From Methanomassiliicoccus sp. (GTDB lineage Archaea > Thermoplasmatota > Thermoplasmata > Methanomassiliicoccales > Methanomassiliicoccaceae): DNA of 64,000 bases. The notes under the pieces were generated by a model that was not told the DNA's origin, did not search any database, and saw only the letters and a list, made by a program, of their open reading frames with translations. The stretch is from NCBI GenBank assembly GCA_018262895.1, contig JADFDJ010000001.1:224083-288082 (forward strand), read 5' to 3'. This document shows, one piece after another, positions 40,480 to 49,172 of the stretch. Every line of letters starts with the position of its first letter. The first letter of the stretch is position 1. Made by a program: the position numbers and the translations under genes.

Positions 40480-42132
40480 ATGGTGAGAGAGGAGGTTACG
40501 AGGGAGGCTACGCTGGGGCAGCTTCTGGACGAGATCGTGGCCAAGTGCCCCGACAACGAGGCCATCGTCTATGCGGACCGCGACTACAGGGAGACGTGGA
40601 GGCAGTTCTCCGACACCATCGACAGGGTGGCCAAGGGCCTAATGGCCCTGGGTGTGAAAAGGGGAGAGAAGGTGGCCGTGTGGGCCACTAACGTGCCGCA
40701 CTGGGTGACGCTTCAGTACGCCACCGCACGCATCGGCGCCATTCTGCTGACCATCAATATCAACTACAAGATCTCCGAGATCGAGTACGTTCTGAAGCAG
40801 TCGGAGACGGAGAACATCTTCATCATCGACGGGTACCGGGACACCGACTACCTGGCCACGCTATACGAGCTCATTCCGGAGCTGAAGACCCATCCCCGGG
40901 ACAAGCTGCGCTCGGAGCGGTTCCCGCACCTGAGGAGGGTGCTGTTCCTGGGACCCGAGAAGCACCGCGGGCTTTACTCCATGAACGAGGTCATGGCCAT
41001 GGCCGTTCAGACCTCCGACGAGGAGTACAGGGAGAGGCAGGCCAGCCTCTCCTGCTACGACGTGGTCAACATGCAGTACACCTCCGGGACCACGGGGTTC
41101 CCCAAGGGGGTTATGCTGACCCATCACAACATCGGGAACAACGGATACTGGATCGCAACCAATGAGAACTTCACTCCAGACGATCGCATATGCATTCCCG
41201 TGCCCCTGTTCCACTGTTTCGGCTGTGTCTTAGGGGTCATGGCCTCTCTGAACTCGGGAGCGTGCATGGTCATCCTTGAGAAGTACGATGCCGTCAACGT
41301 GATGACGGCGGTGGAGAAGGAGCGGTGCACCGCTCTCTACGGCGTGCCCACGATGTTCATCGCCATCTTGGAGCACCCCCTGTTCGACAAGTTCGACTTC
41401 TCCACCCTGCGCACCGGCATCATGGCCGGCTCCCCCTGCCCCTCCAAGAGCATGGAGGAGTGCGTGGAGCGGATGAACATGACCGAGGTAACCATCGTGT
41501 TCGGGCTCACCGAGTCCTCGCCGGGTATGACCCAGACCCGCTATGACGAACCGTCGTTGGAGAAGAAGTGCTCCACCGTGGGTCGGGCCCTCCCGGGTGT
41601 GGAGGTCAAGCTCTTCAACCCCGACACGGGGCAGGAGTGCGGGGTCGAGGAGCACGGGGAGGTGTGCTGCCGCGGCTACAACGTGATGAAGGGCTACTAC
41701 AATATGCCCGCGGAGACCGCCAAGGCCATCGACAAGGATGGATGGCTCCATTCCGGGGACATCGGCAAGATGGACAAGGACGGGTACCTATCCATCACCG
41801 GCCGCCTCAAGGACATGATCATACGGGGCGGAGAGAACGTCTACCCCAAGGAGGTGGAGGATTACATCCACCACATGCCGGGCGTACAGGACGTGCAGGT
41901 CGTGGGCGTGCCCAGCAAGAAGTACGGGGAGCAGGTGGGAGCGTACATAATCCTCAAGAAGGGAGTGCAGATGACCTCCGAGGACGTCCAGGACTTCTGC
42001 CGGGGGAAGATAGCGTGGTACAAGATGCCCAAGTACGTGGCCTTCGTCGACTCCTACCCGCTCACCGCCTCGGGGAAGATCATGAAGTACAAGCTCCGGG
42101 AGGATTCAGCACAGCGGTGGCCGGACGCCTGA
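40480..42132 (+). CDS. AMP-forming acyl-CoA synthetase
   Basis: The 550-residue protein has the ANL motifs: MQYTSGTTGFPKGVMLTHHN (A3), FGLTESSPGMTQ (A5), GWLHSGDIGKMDKDGYLSITGRLKD (A7-A8) and the catalytic Lys in LTASGKIMKYKLRE (A10). It activates a fatty or carboxylic acid to acyl-CoA. Chain length cannot be read off. Next to vorCBA and an HTH-cupin regulator, a short or branched-chain acid (isobutyrate, isovalerate, 2-methylbutyrate) is an attractive substrate. ATGs at 40474 and 40480 compete; GAGGG is spaced correctly only from the second. Confidence 0.88.
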   Translation: MVREEVTREATLGQLLDEIVAKCPDNEAIVYADRDYRETWRQFSDTIDRVAKGLMALGVKRGEKVAVWATNVPHWVTLQYATARIGAILLTININYKISEIEYVLKQSETENIFIIDGYRDTDYLATLYELIPELKTHPRDKLRSERFPHLRRVLFLGPEKHRGLYSMNEVMAMAVQTSDEEYRERQASLSCYDVVNMQYTSGTTGFPKGVMLTHHNIGNNGYWIATNENFTPDDRICIPVPLFHCFGCVLGVMASLNSGACMVILEKYDAVNVMTAVEKERCTALYGVPTMFIAILEHPLFDKFDFSTLRTGIMAGSPCPSKSMEECVERMNMTEVTIVFGLTESSPGMTQTRYDEPSLEKKCSTVGRALPGVEVKLFNPDTGQECGVEEHGEVCCRGYNVMKGYYNMPAETAKAIDKDGWLHSGDIGKMDKDGYLSITGRLKDMIIRGGENVYPKEVEDYIHHMPGVQDVQVVGVPSKKYGEQVGAYIILKKGVQMTSEDVQDFCRGKIAWYKMPKYVAFVDSYPLTASGKIMKYKLREDSAQRWPDA

Positions 42133-42174
42133 TGAGCAACCCGTAAATAGTTCCTCGGAGTTCGAGGCGGTCGA

Positions 42175-42972
42175 ATGCCCAAGATAAAGGCAAGGGATGC
42201 CAACATCCACTACCACGTCCAGGGTGAGGGCGAGCCACTGTTGCTCATCACCGGGTTCAGCGGCGATCTCTACAACTGGAAGAAGGCCATCCCGCTCCTG
42301 GACGACTCCTATAAGGTCATTACCTTCGACAACCGGGGGAGCGGCCATACCGAGGCTCCGGACGCTCCCTTCACCATCGAGACCATGGCAGACGATACCG
42401 CGGCCCTGCTGGATGCATTGAACATAGAGAGGGCTCACGTGCTGGGTTGGTCAATGGGCGGGAACATCGCCCAGGAGCTGACCTTCAGGCACCCCCATAA
42501 GGTGGCGAATCTCATCCTCATGTCCACCTATACCCGCGAACCGGACCGGGCGCGCTTCGCCATCGACGCCATGATCCACTCCGTGCGCGAGGGTGCGAGC
42601 ATGGACACCTTCCAGACGATGATGCAGACCTGGTGCTCCACCGAGAGCTTCTTCCGCGGTAAGGTGTCAGTCTGCGAGCTGGGCGAGGAGTGCAGCATAA
42701 ACGTTCTGAACGGCTTCACTCGGCAGAAGAAGGCCCTGGACGCCTTCGACAGTCACGACCGCCTGCACTGTATCAAGGTCCCTACGCTGGTGATCCACGG
42801 GGACGAGGACATCATGGTGCCCATCAACTTTGGCGAGAAGGTCGCTGCAAGCATAGCCAATTCGGAGTTCGAGGTCATCGAGGGTGCGGGCCATTTCCTC
42901 CCGCCGTCCGGATACGTTCCCCTGGTGCTGGATTTCTTGGCCAAGCATCCTCTGAGGCAATCCCTGGCGTGA
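42175..42972 (+). CDS. Alpha/beta hydrolase
   Basis: The 265-residue protein has the nucleophile elbow GWSMGGNIAQEL (Ser at about 94), an oxyanion segment LLITGFSGDLYNW, the acid in VIHGDEDIMVP and the His in EGAGHFLPPSG: a complete triad. It is close to the acyl esterase/haloperoxidase-like group. It follows the acyl-CoA synthetase after 43 bp and has GAGGCGGTCG before its ATG. It may act as a thioesterase or esterase on the same acyl compounds, which is inference. Confidence 0.85.
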   Translation: MPKIKARDANIHYHVQGEGEPLLLITGFSGDLYNWKKAIPLLDDSYKVITFDNRGSGHTEAPDAPFTIETMADDTAALLDALNIERAHVLGWSMGGNIAQELTFRHPHKVANLILMSTYTREPDRARFAIDAMIHSVREGASMDTFQTMMQTWCSTESFFRGKVSVCELGEECSINVLNGFTRQKKALDAFDSHDRLHCIKVPTLVIHGDEDIMVPINFGEKVAASIANSEFEVIEGAGHFLPPSGYVPLVLDFLAKHPLRQSLA

Positions 42973-43073
42973 TGCTATGTCCTGCGATGCCCTTGGGGAT
43001 AAGGCGATGCCTGATGATCCAGTGCGGAACGTGCGAGGATTTCGTTCCAGAGCCATGAGGTTTTATTAACGAT

Positions 43074-43101
43074 GTTATAAAGATGCCAAGACGTATCTTG
43101 G
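43074..43101 (+). promoter_or_regulatory. TATA box and overlapping inverted repeat of the carboxypeptidase gene
   Basis: GTTATAAAG (43074-43082) predicts a start of transcription near 43103. CCAAGA-CGTA-TCTTGG (43086-43101) is a perfect 6-4-6 inverted repeat between the TATA box and the ATG at 43111, a position where a bound repressor would block RNA polymerase. Confidence 0.5.
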
Positions 43102-43110
43102 CCGATCAGC

Positions 43111-44643
43111 ATGGCTTCCACTTTCCTCAAGGAATATGACAAACTTCTCGCAAGGTACAAAGAGATGATCGTCCTCCGCACCGCAGGGGACATTGTTTAC
43201 TGGGACATGGAGACCAAGATGCCCCCATCGGGCCTGGAGCTGCGAAGCGAGCAGCTGTCCCTCATAGGTCTCATAAACCATAAGATGCTAGTCGATCCCA
43301 AGATCGGCCGTAGCCTCGACGCACTGGAAAAGGAGAGGGTCCTGGCCGACATGAACGAGGAGCAGAGGCGGAACGTGCACCTGATGCGCAAGTACCATGA
43401 TGAGGAGTCCAAGCTCCCTGACCAGCTGGTCGCGGAGATGTCCAAGCAGCAGATCCTGTCCGTGGGGGCGTGGAAGAGGGCCAAGGCCGCCAAGGACTTC
43501 TCCCAGTTCCGTGACCATCTCCTGAAGAACGTCGAGCTCAAGGAGAAGGCCGCGAACATCCTCATGGAGGTCAAGGGGACCAGGACGCCTTACGACGCCC
43601 TGCTTGATATCTATGAGCCTGGCATGACCACCGAGAGGATAAGCAAGGTCTTCAAGGGGATGCGGGACGGGCTCATGAGGATCATGAAGAAGGTCGATTC
43701 CTCAGACCGGCCGGACACCTCCATTCTGAACAGGAAAATACCTGTCTCCGCCCAGCGCCGGATCTCCGCCGTGGCGATGAGGTTCATCGGGTACGAGACC
43801 TCGGGGCCCAAGGCATGGGGGAGGCTGGACGAGACCGAGCACCCGTTCTCCAACGGCTACTACACCGATGTGCGGATCACGACCCATTACCACGAGGACA
43901 ACTATAAGTCAAGCTTGTTCAGCGTGCTCCACGAGGGAGGGCATGCCCTGTACGAGCACAACCTTCCGGCAGAGTGGATGTTCCAGCCCATAGGCAGCGC
44001 CGCCAGCTACGGCGTTCACGAATCCCAGAGCCGCTTCGTGGAGAACATGGTGGGAAGGAGCCCGGAGTTCCTCTCGTTCATACTACCAAAGCTCAAGAAG
44101 GCCGCCGGCAAGGTGCTGGCCGATGTCGAGCTTGAGGACTTCGTCCGTGCGGTCAACATGGCCGAGCCATCCAAGATACGCATCGAGGCCGATGAGATCA
44201 CCTACGGGCTCCATATCATAGCGCGCTTCGAGCTGGAAAGGGACCTGTTCGCCGGAAGGCTCCGTGTCGATGAGCTGCCGCAGGCCTGGAACGAGAAGTA
44301 CTCCCGATACCTGGGGGTCGATGTGGACAACGACTCTGAGGGGGTGATGCAGGACACCCACTGGGCCGGGGGCAGCTTCGGCTACTTCCCCAGTTATGCC
44401 CTGGGTAACTTGTACGGGGGGATGTTCCTGAGGAAGCTGGACAGGGATGTCCCGGAGTGGAGGGACGCGGTGGCGGAAGGTAACTATGCTCCGGTCGGGG
44501 GCTGGCTGGCGGAGAACGTCCACTCTCGGGGCAACCTGTACGATCCCGCAGACCTGATCAAGGTCGTGACCGGGGAGGGTTTGAACATCAAGCCTTTCCT
44601 GGACTACCTCAAAATGAAGGTGGAGATGGTCTACGGATCATGA
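43111..44643 (+). CDS. Carboxypeptidase Taq (M32 metallocarboxypeptidase)
   Basis: The 510-residue, mostly helical protein has the zinc motif HEGGHALYEHN (His274, Glu275, His278) and the M32 signature GVHESQSRFVENMVGRS, with the third zinc ligand Glu in HESQSR. M32 enzymes remove C-terminal residues from peptides in the cytoplasm. The length is normal for the family. It is transcribed alone from a promoter with an operator-like inverted repeat. Confidence 0.93.
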   Translation: MASTFLKEYDKLLARYKEMIVLRTAGDIVYWDMETKMPPSGLELRSEQLSLIGLINHKMLVDPKIGRSLDALEKERVLADMNEEQRRNVHLMRKYHDEESKLPDQLVAEMSKQQILSVGAWKRAKAAKDFSQFRDHLLKNVELKEKAANILMEVKGTRTPYDALLDIYEPGMTTERISKVFKGMRDGLMRIMKKVDSSDRPDTSILNRKIPVSAQRRISAVAMRFIGYETSGPKAWGRLDETEHPFSNGYYTDVRITTHYHEDNYKSSLFSVLHEGGHALYEHNLPAEWMFQPIGSAASYGVHESQSRFVENMVGRSPEFLSFILPKLKKAAGKVLADVELEDFVRAVNMAEPSKIRIEADEITYGLHIIARFELERDLFAGRLRVDELPQAWNEKYSRYLGVDVDNDSEGVMQDTHWAGGSFGYFPSYALGNLYGGMFLRKLDRDVPEWRDAVAEGNYAPVGGWLAENVHSRGNLYDPADLIKVVTGEGLNIKPFLDYLKMKVEMVYGS

Positions 44644-44688
44644 TAGTGCCCATGCTCCTGAGCGCAGGCCGTAAGTAATCACAAGGGG

Positions 44689-46329
44689 ATGATTAATAAT
44701 GATACCACCATCTACCGTCTGATGAAAGAGCAGGGCCCGGCCTGTGTTGAGGAGCGTATCGATACCACCCTGCAGATATCCCGAGAGGCGATGATCTCGC
44801 GGCACAAGGAGATGCTGAGGAGCATCACCTCGTCGGTGGAGAGGTCGGCCATATACAAAGGGCGCATCAGGGAGGTCTCCTCCCTGGAAGATCTCTCCGG
44901 CCTGCCGCTGACATCGTACCAGGACATCGATGGTGCCGTTGAGAGGCTTGGCCAGGAAAAGTGCCTTCTCCAGACCCCGGACCACGTCTTCCAAACCTCT
45001 GGAAGCACCGGCAGCCCCAAGCGCATGTACTATAGCAAAGGTGATGCGCTGCGAATGGCCACCGATTTCGCGATCATCTGCCGGACAGTGGGGCTCCGCA
45101 AAGAGCATACGGGGTGGAATCTGGGAGGGGCACGGCCCAACGTGTCCGGTGCCCTATTGGAGGAGACCTCAGAGCTGCTCGACCTCCAGGTGCTCCACAC
45201 CCTTCTCACCCGCGAATCCGACCTCATGCCGGCGATGCGGAAGGCGTCCCGGCTGGACCGGATCGATGTCGTGGCCAGCGCCGCCCTGGTCCTGTACTTC
45301 ATCTCACGGTCCGTAAGGGAACCGGATTTCCTGCAGAGCACCGTCAGGGATAAGCTCAAACGGGACAAGCATCTGCCCTCGTTCCTCGCCTCCGCGGTCG
45401 CCCGCCTGTACATCAAGAACGTGAACCCCCAGAGGCTGGGAATGATGCTGGCCAAGACCCGCCTGGCCCTCACCTACGCAGAGCCCATCACCGCTTACTA
45501 CTCCGATTATCGCGAGGCTATGCCGGAAGCCCGGTTCGTTGACGTCCTGGGAAGCACGGAGAACCCCGTTCTCGCCGCCCAGATGGAGCTGGGAAACAAG
45601 GGATTGAGCCTGTTCCTCAACGCGGTCATCCCTGAACTGGCAGATCCTATGGAGGTGGCAAATGCCAAGCAGGACGGGAAAAAAGTGAAAGGCGTTCCCT
45701 GGACCGAGTGGCAGAAGGGGATGCAGGGCGAGCTGCTGGTGACCCGGCCCGGTGACTGCCTGCCCCTCATCCGTTATCCCACGGGTGATATGGTGGAGGT
45801 CATCGATCCCGCTTACAAGATATCCTTGGGTGAGGATGGGAAGACAGCGGTCCTCCCCCTGATAAAGGTCCTGGGCCGCTCTGTGGACGTGCTCGATTTC
45901 GAGGTCGAGGACGAGATGGGGTGCTTCCTGGGTAACAAGATATACTCCCATAACATCCACGAGGCCCTGCAGCGGTCCCGCAACATCAGGTGGTGGGAGC
46001 TCTACAACATCAAGGGGAATCCCGGACGGCTGTGCTTCCTGATCATCCCCGAGAAGGACGTGACCGACACCGAGCGGTATAAGAAGGACGTGCTGGGCCA
46101 TTTGCTGAAGGAATGCGATGACCCCCACCATACGCTGGAGATCGGGATCGAGCTGGGACGCCTGGACCTCCTCGTAACCAAGGCCGCTGCCTATGCCGTT
46201 GTGCAGAGGGAGATAAACAAACGTGCCCGGGAGGGTCGGGCCCTTGGACAGCTGAAGCCCAAGCGCATCCGCACGGTGGACGGGGAGGAGGCTTTCCAGG
46301 AGGCCATCGCCGAGAAGATGCAACAGTGA
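44689..46329 (+). CDS. PaaK-like AMP-forming ligase
   Basis: The 546-residue protein has the P-loop-like QTSGSTGSPKRMYYSKGD (about 101-118) and an N-terminal region as in phenylacetate-CoA ligases and GH3-like adenylating enzymes. The AMP-binding RYPTGDMVEVIDPAY and a C-terminal subdomain with a Lys/Arg-rich end (NKRAREGRALGQLKPKRIR) follow. It probably adenylates an unknown carboxylic acid, with or without CoA as acceptor. It is long for PaaK (about 440), the extra length lying in the middle. The ATG at 44689 is preceded by AAGGGG. Confidence 0.78.
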   Translation: MINNDTTIYRLMKEQGPACVEERIDTTLQISREAMISRHKEMLRSITSSVERSAIYKGRIREVSSLEDLSGLPLTSYQDIDGAVERLGQEKCLLQTPDHVFQTSGSTGSPKRMYYSKGDALRMATDFAIICRTVGLRKEHTGWNLGGARPNVSGALLEETSELLDLQVLHTLLTRESDLMPAMRKASRLDRIDVVASAALVLYFISRSVREPDFLQSTVRDKLKRDKHLPSFLASAVARLYIKNVNPQRLGMMLAKTRLALTYAEPITAYYSDYREAMPEARFVDVLGSTENPVLAAQMELGNKGLSLFLNAVIPELADPMEVANAKQDGKKVKGVPWTEWQKGMQGELLVTRPGDCLPLIRYPTGDMVEVIDPAYKISLGEDGKTAVLPLIKVLGRSVDVLDFEVEDEMGCFLGNKIYSHNIHEALQRSRNIRWWELYNIKGNPGRLCFLIIPEKDVTDTERYKKDVLGHLLKECDDPHHTLEIGIELGRLDLLVTKAAAYAVVQREINKRAREGRALGQLKPKRIRTVDGEEAFQEAIAEKMQQ

Positions 46330-46418
46330 CATGGTATTCGGCCCAGGGATGCGTTCTGAGGCCATTTGCGAGCAGAGGCTACGATGGGTCTTCTCCTCCA
46401 ACTCCTCTTAGTTCTAAT

Positions 46419-46427
46419 ACATATAGG
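46419..46427 (+). promoter_or_regulatory. TATA box of the DUF998 gene
   Basis: ACATATAGG is centred about 22 bp before the ATG at 46445 and no ribosome binding site is present, so a leaderless mRNA is likely. Confidence 0.5.
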
Positions 46428-46444
46428 TCGGTTCGGTACGAACG

Positions 46445-47050
46445 ATGAAAGACCGAACCATCGCCGGACTAGCGTTATTCCTTCTGCCCTCTCTGTTCCT
46501 GACCGCTCTGATGTGGGGAGAATCCATGGCCCCTGGATACTCCGTTCGGGACAATGCCATCAGCGACCTAGGCGTAATTAACGAGACCGCCGCTCTCTTC
46601 ACCTTGACCTTGGGGGCTGTCGGAGTTTTAAGCATAATCGGAGGCTACTTCCTGTACCGAGAAGACGGCAGAAAGGGACGGTTCCTTCTCTATGTCCTCG
46701 CCGGAGTAGGTGCCATCGGCGCCGGGGCGATATCCCTGAACGATCCCTCGGGGCTCCACGGTCTGTTCGCGCTCTTGGCCTTCCTGTTCTTCAGCCTCCT
46801 ACCCCTGGCCGCAGTGCGGGACGTGCAAGGGCCGTTGAGGGCCATAGCCGCAGTGGCCGGTATATTGGGGATTATCTTCCTGGTGGCGATGTTCGTCAGC
46901 GATGCGGGGTTGATCGACCTTTTCGGGCCTATCGGGCATGGGGGCCTCGAGCGCATGATAGCCTACCCGCCGATGATATGGTTGTTCGCCTACGGCAGCA
47001 TGCTCATGAGCACCTCTAGGACGGACAACGCAGAGGCTCCTGACGCTTGA
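46445..47050 (+). CDS. DUF998 membrane protein
   Basis: The 201-residue protein has six hydrophobic helices and the DUF998 hallmark YSVRDNAISDLGVINETAALF after helix 1, plus GPIGHGGLERMIAYP near the end. The family is widespread in archaea and bacteria and has no established function. It sits upstream of a TetR gene on the same strand; the TetR gene has its own promoter. Confidence 0.85.
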   Translation: MKDRTIAGLALFLLPSLFLTALMWGESMAPGYSVRDNAISDLGVINETAALFTLTLGAVGVLSIIGGYFLYREDGRKGRFLLYVLAGVGAIGAGAISLNDPSGLHGLFALLAFLFFSLLPLAAVRDVQGPLRAIAAVAGILGIIFLVAMFVSDAGLIDLFGPIGHGGLERMIAYPPMIWLFAYGSMLMSTSRTDNAEAPDA

Positions 47051-47103
47051 CCTCATCGCATTGTTGAGGTTAGAGGAGGCTTCGCGGCGCTGCCCATGAC
47101 CAT

Positions 47104-47111
47104 GTTTAAAT
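47104..47111 (+). promoter_or_regulatory. TATA box of the TetR gene
   Basis: TTTAAATC is centred about 27 bp before the ATG at 47135, which places transcription start at the start codon. Confidence 0.55.
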
Positions 47112-47134
47112 CACGCCCTACCATTAGCGGTGAC

Positions 47135-47737
47135 ATGCCGGGGGCCAAGAAGAAAGTCCAAACGTCCATTATCCTCAGGACCGCCATGACCTTGTTCACG
47201 GAGAAAGGCTTCTCCCAGGTCACCATGGCCCAGGTCGCCAAGGCCTCGGGGATCACCGTGGCCGAGCTGAGGTCCCACTATGAGACCAAGGAGGAGCTCC
47301 TCATAGCCGCCTTCCGCTTCGGTCACAGGAGGATGGAGGAGAGATTGCGCACCATCATCAGCGGTGACCTTGACGCCCATATCGGCCAGATGTTCGATGC
47401 CTGCCTTGATGGGCTCATGCCCTTCGGGCCGGAGACACACCTCAACCTCCTGCTCCAGGCCACAAAGGACAGGACGCTCATGGAGATAGTGAGGCGTACC
47501 TCCCGCAACGTGAACTTCGCCATCAAGGCCTACCTCGCACAGATGGTGTCACTGAGCATCATCGACGAGGTCAAGGAGGTGGAGAAGGTCAATGAGGAGC
47601 TGGTGACCTCTCTGGTGGAGAAGGTCGCCGGGGTGATGGAAGGAAAGGACCTGGCCGAGATAAAGAAGGCCTGGATAGCTCACGGAAAACAGATGCTGAG
47701 CCCCTCGTCCAAGACCACGGTCGCTCCGCTGAACTGA
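47135..47737 (+). CDS. TetR-family transcriptional regulator
   Basis: The 200-residue protein has the TetR HTH at about residues 12-60 (ILRTAMTLFTEKGFSQVTMAQVAKASGITVAELRSHYETKEELL in pattern) and a helical ligand-binding domain. The frame is open 13 codons upstream, but the TATA box fixes the ATG at 47135 as a leaderless start. It is the only TetR protein in the window, and so a candidate for the ACGAACGTTCGT palindromes at 4628 and 50836, though it lies next to neither. Confidence 0.88.
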   Translation: MPGAKKKVQTSIILRTAMTLFTEKGFSQVTMAQVAKASGITVAELRSHYETKEELLIAAFRFGHRRMEERLRTIISGDLDAHIGQMFDACLDGLMPFGPETHLNLLLQATKDRTLMEIVRRTSRNVNFAIKAYLAQMVSLSIIDEVKEVEKVNEELVTSLVEKVAGVMEGKDLAEIKKAWIAHGKQMLSPSSKTTVAPLN

Positions 47738-47778
47738 GATCCCTATTCATTGGCCAGGTGGCCTAATGAATGGGAATT

Positions 47779-47799
47779 AAAAAAGCCGGCCGCGGCCGG
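47779..47799 (-). terminator. Intrinsic terminator of the FMN-binding protein gene
   Basis: On the minus strand the perfect hairpin CCGGCC-GC-GGCCGG is followed by one C and six T. It lies 27 bp past the stop of the 47826-48236 gene. Confidence 0.75.
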
Positions 47800-47825
47800 T
47801 AAAAATGAAAAGGGGTTCGGCTCTC

Positions 47826-48236
47826 TCAGATCATCTTTTTGCCCGCATCGTAGGTGGGGCTCTGGTTCCAAACCTCTTCGACCTTCAGCAGCCACAGGCC
47901 CTTGAGGTCGAACTTCATGCTCTTGAAGACCCCGGACATCTTTTCGAAGACCGGCCCCGAGGTCAGGCGGTCCATGACCGACGCCTTCACCTCGTACGAC
48001 TTGAAGCCCTTGGACACCAGTACGGACACCTTCGTGCCCTTCTCCTTTGCCAGCGTCAGGTTCTCGCTGGTCTTCTTCATGAAGATCTCGCCGATGAAGA
48101 TGGTCTCGGGATCGATGGCCCCGGACCCTCCGACGTTGATGAGATGAACGTCCCCGTTTGCTGCTGCTGTTCCCAATACCTTGGCCGCGGTCTGCTCGTT
48201 CATCAGACCGAAGACTTCCTCGGGTAATGCTACCAT
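47826..48236 (-). CDS. Pyridoxamine 5'-phosphate oxidase-like FMN-binding protein
   Basis: The 136-residue protein fits the PNPOx-like split barrel: LPEEVFGLMNEQTAAKVLGTA at the start, a DVHLINVGGSGAIDPETIFIGEIFMKKT core and a KGTKVSVLVSKGFKSYEVK strand. Such small single-domain proteins bind FMN or F420 and act as reductases or electron carriers. The substrate is unknown. The promoter is shared with the divergent Cys-rich regulator. Confidence 0.8.
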   Translation of the reverse strand: MVALPEEVFGLMNEQTAAKVLGTAAANGDVHLINVGGSGAIDPETIFIGEIFMKKTSENLTLAKEKGTKVSVLVSKGFKSYEVKASVMDRLTSGPVFEKMSGVFKSMKFDLKGLWLLKVEEVWNQSPTYDAGKKMI

Positions 48237-48268
48237 TTTTTCACCGACGCTTGAATGACATCACAATA

Positions 48269-48290
48269 CTTTAATATTCTGAAATAATAC
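48269..48290. promoter_or_regulatory. Divergent promoter pair
   Basis: CTTTAATATTC (48269-48279) serves the minus-strand FMN protein gene with a leader of about 12 nt. AAATAATAC (48282-48290), centred 22 bp before the ATG at 48308, serves the plus-strand regulator as a leaderless gene. The two boxes nearly touch, so the regulator next door may control both. Confidence 0.5.
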
Positions 48291-48307
48291 TTTTCTATTC
48301 AATCTAC

Positions 48308-49087
48308 ATGACCGATGAGCAGATGCTTCAGGAGATCCGCTCCCTGAGGAGCGAAATGGACACGCTGGGTGACCAGATGCTCAGCATACGGTATGAGGAC
48401 ATCCGGGGCGTCTTCATCGAGCAGATGAGGCTGGCCATGGGCGAGGAGGGAAGGAGGTCCTTCCGCTGCGAAGCGACGCACCTCCGCACCTCGTCGGTTT
48501 GCCAGAACAAGGACCGGTGCCTATCCTCATTGGGCGATGGGATGGAGTCGGCCGCGGACAGGTTCATAGCTGGTGATGCCCAGGGGGCCGAAAGGATGAT
48601 CGATGAGATGGAGAGGATGGTCTCAGGTGAGTGCTCCCCCTGCATGGACGGTTCCTGCTCCAAGGAGGCGGTGGAAACTCTGCATCGGGTCAAGGCCATC
48701 CTGTCCATCTACCACAATCTCGCGGAACGCCTGGGTCACCACAGGTCGGAGGGTTTCCCACCTGAACCGTCCTCCGAGGTCTCTCCGGAAGATACGGAAG
48801 AGGTACTGGCCCCCCTGGCCAACGCGTGGAGGGTGAAGGTGCTGAGGGCTCTACGTTCCGGTGAGCGCAGCCTGACCGATATTGGTAGGTCGGTAAGCCT
48901 CCGCACCGGACATCTCCAGTTCCATCTCCGAGCCCTCATCGAAGCAGGATACGTCAAGGCGGACCGCCGCAGGCACCTTTACAGCATAACTGCCCGCGGG
49001 CGCACAGCCTTGCAGGGCGCAGAGGACCTCGCATCCCGGCTGGGGCTGCTTGCTGAGGCGGCCGACCCCTCGGCCGGCAACGAATAA
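48308..49087 (+). CDS. Cys-rich winged-helix (ArsR-like) regulator
   Basis: The 259-residue protein has an N-terminal and middle helical region with clustered Cys (FRCEATH, VCQNKDRC and ECSPCMDGSCSKE, about 50-125). A C-terminal winged helix follows, NAWRVKVLRALRSGERSLTDI, then RTGHLQFHLRALIEAGYV and RRRHLYSITARGR (about 160-235). The Cys cluster could hold a metal or Fe-S centre as the sensor. The divergent FMN protein gene is a likely target. Confidence 0.83.
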   Translation: MTDEQMLQEIRSLRSEMDTLGDQMLSIRYEDIRGVFIEQMRLAMGEEGRRSFRCEATHLRTSSVCQNKDRCLSSLGDGMESAADRFIAGDAQGAERMIDEMERMVSGECSPCMDGSCSKEAVETLHRVKAILSIYHNLAERLGHHRSEGFPPEPSSEVSPEDTEEVLAPLANAWRVKVLRALRSGERSLTDIGRSVSLRTGHLQFHLRALIEAGYVKADRRRHLYSITARGRTALQGAEDLASRLGLLAEAADPSAGNE

Positions 49088-49172
49088 TGAGGTTCGTTCG
49101 TCCCTCCAATTATCCTCACAGAAAAGCTTCATAACCTCGTGTGGAGTTATTAACGGGGTAAAGGTGAGCTGA

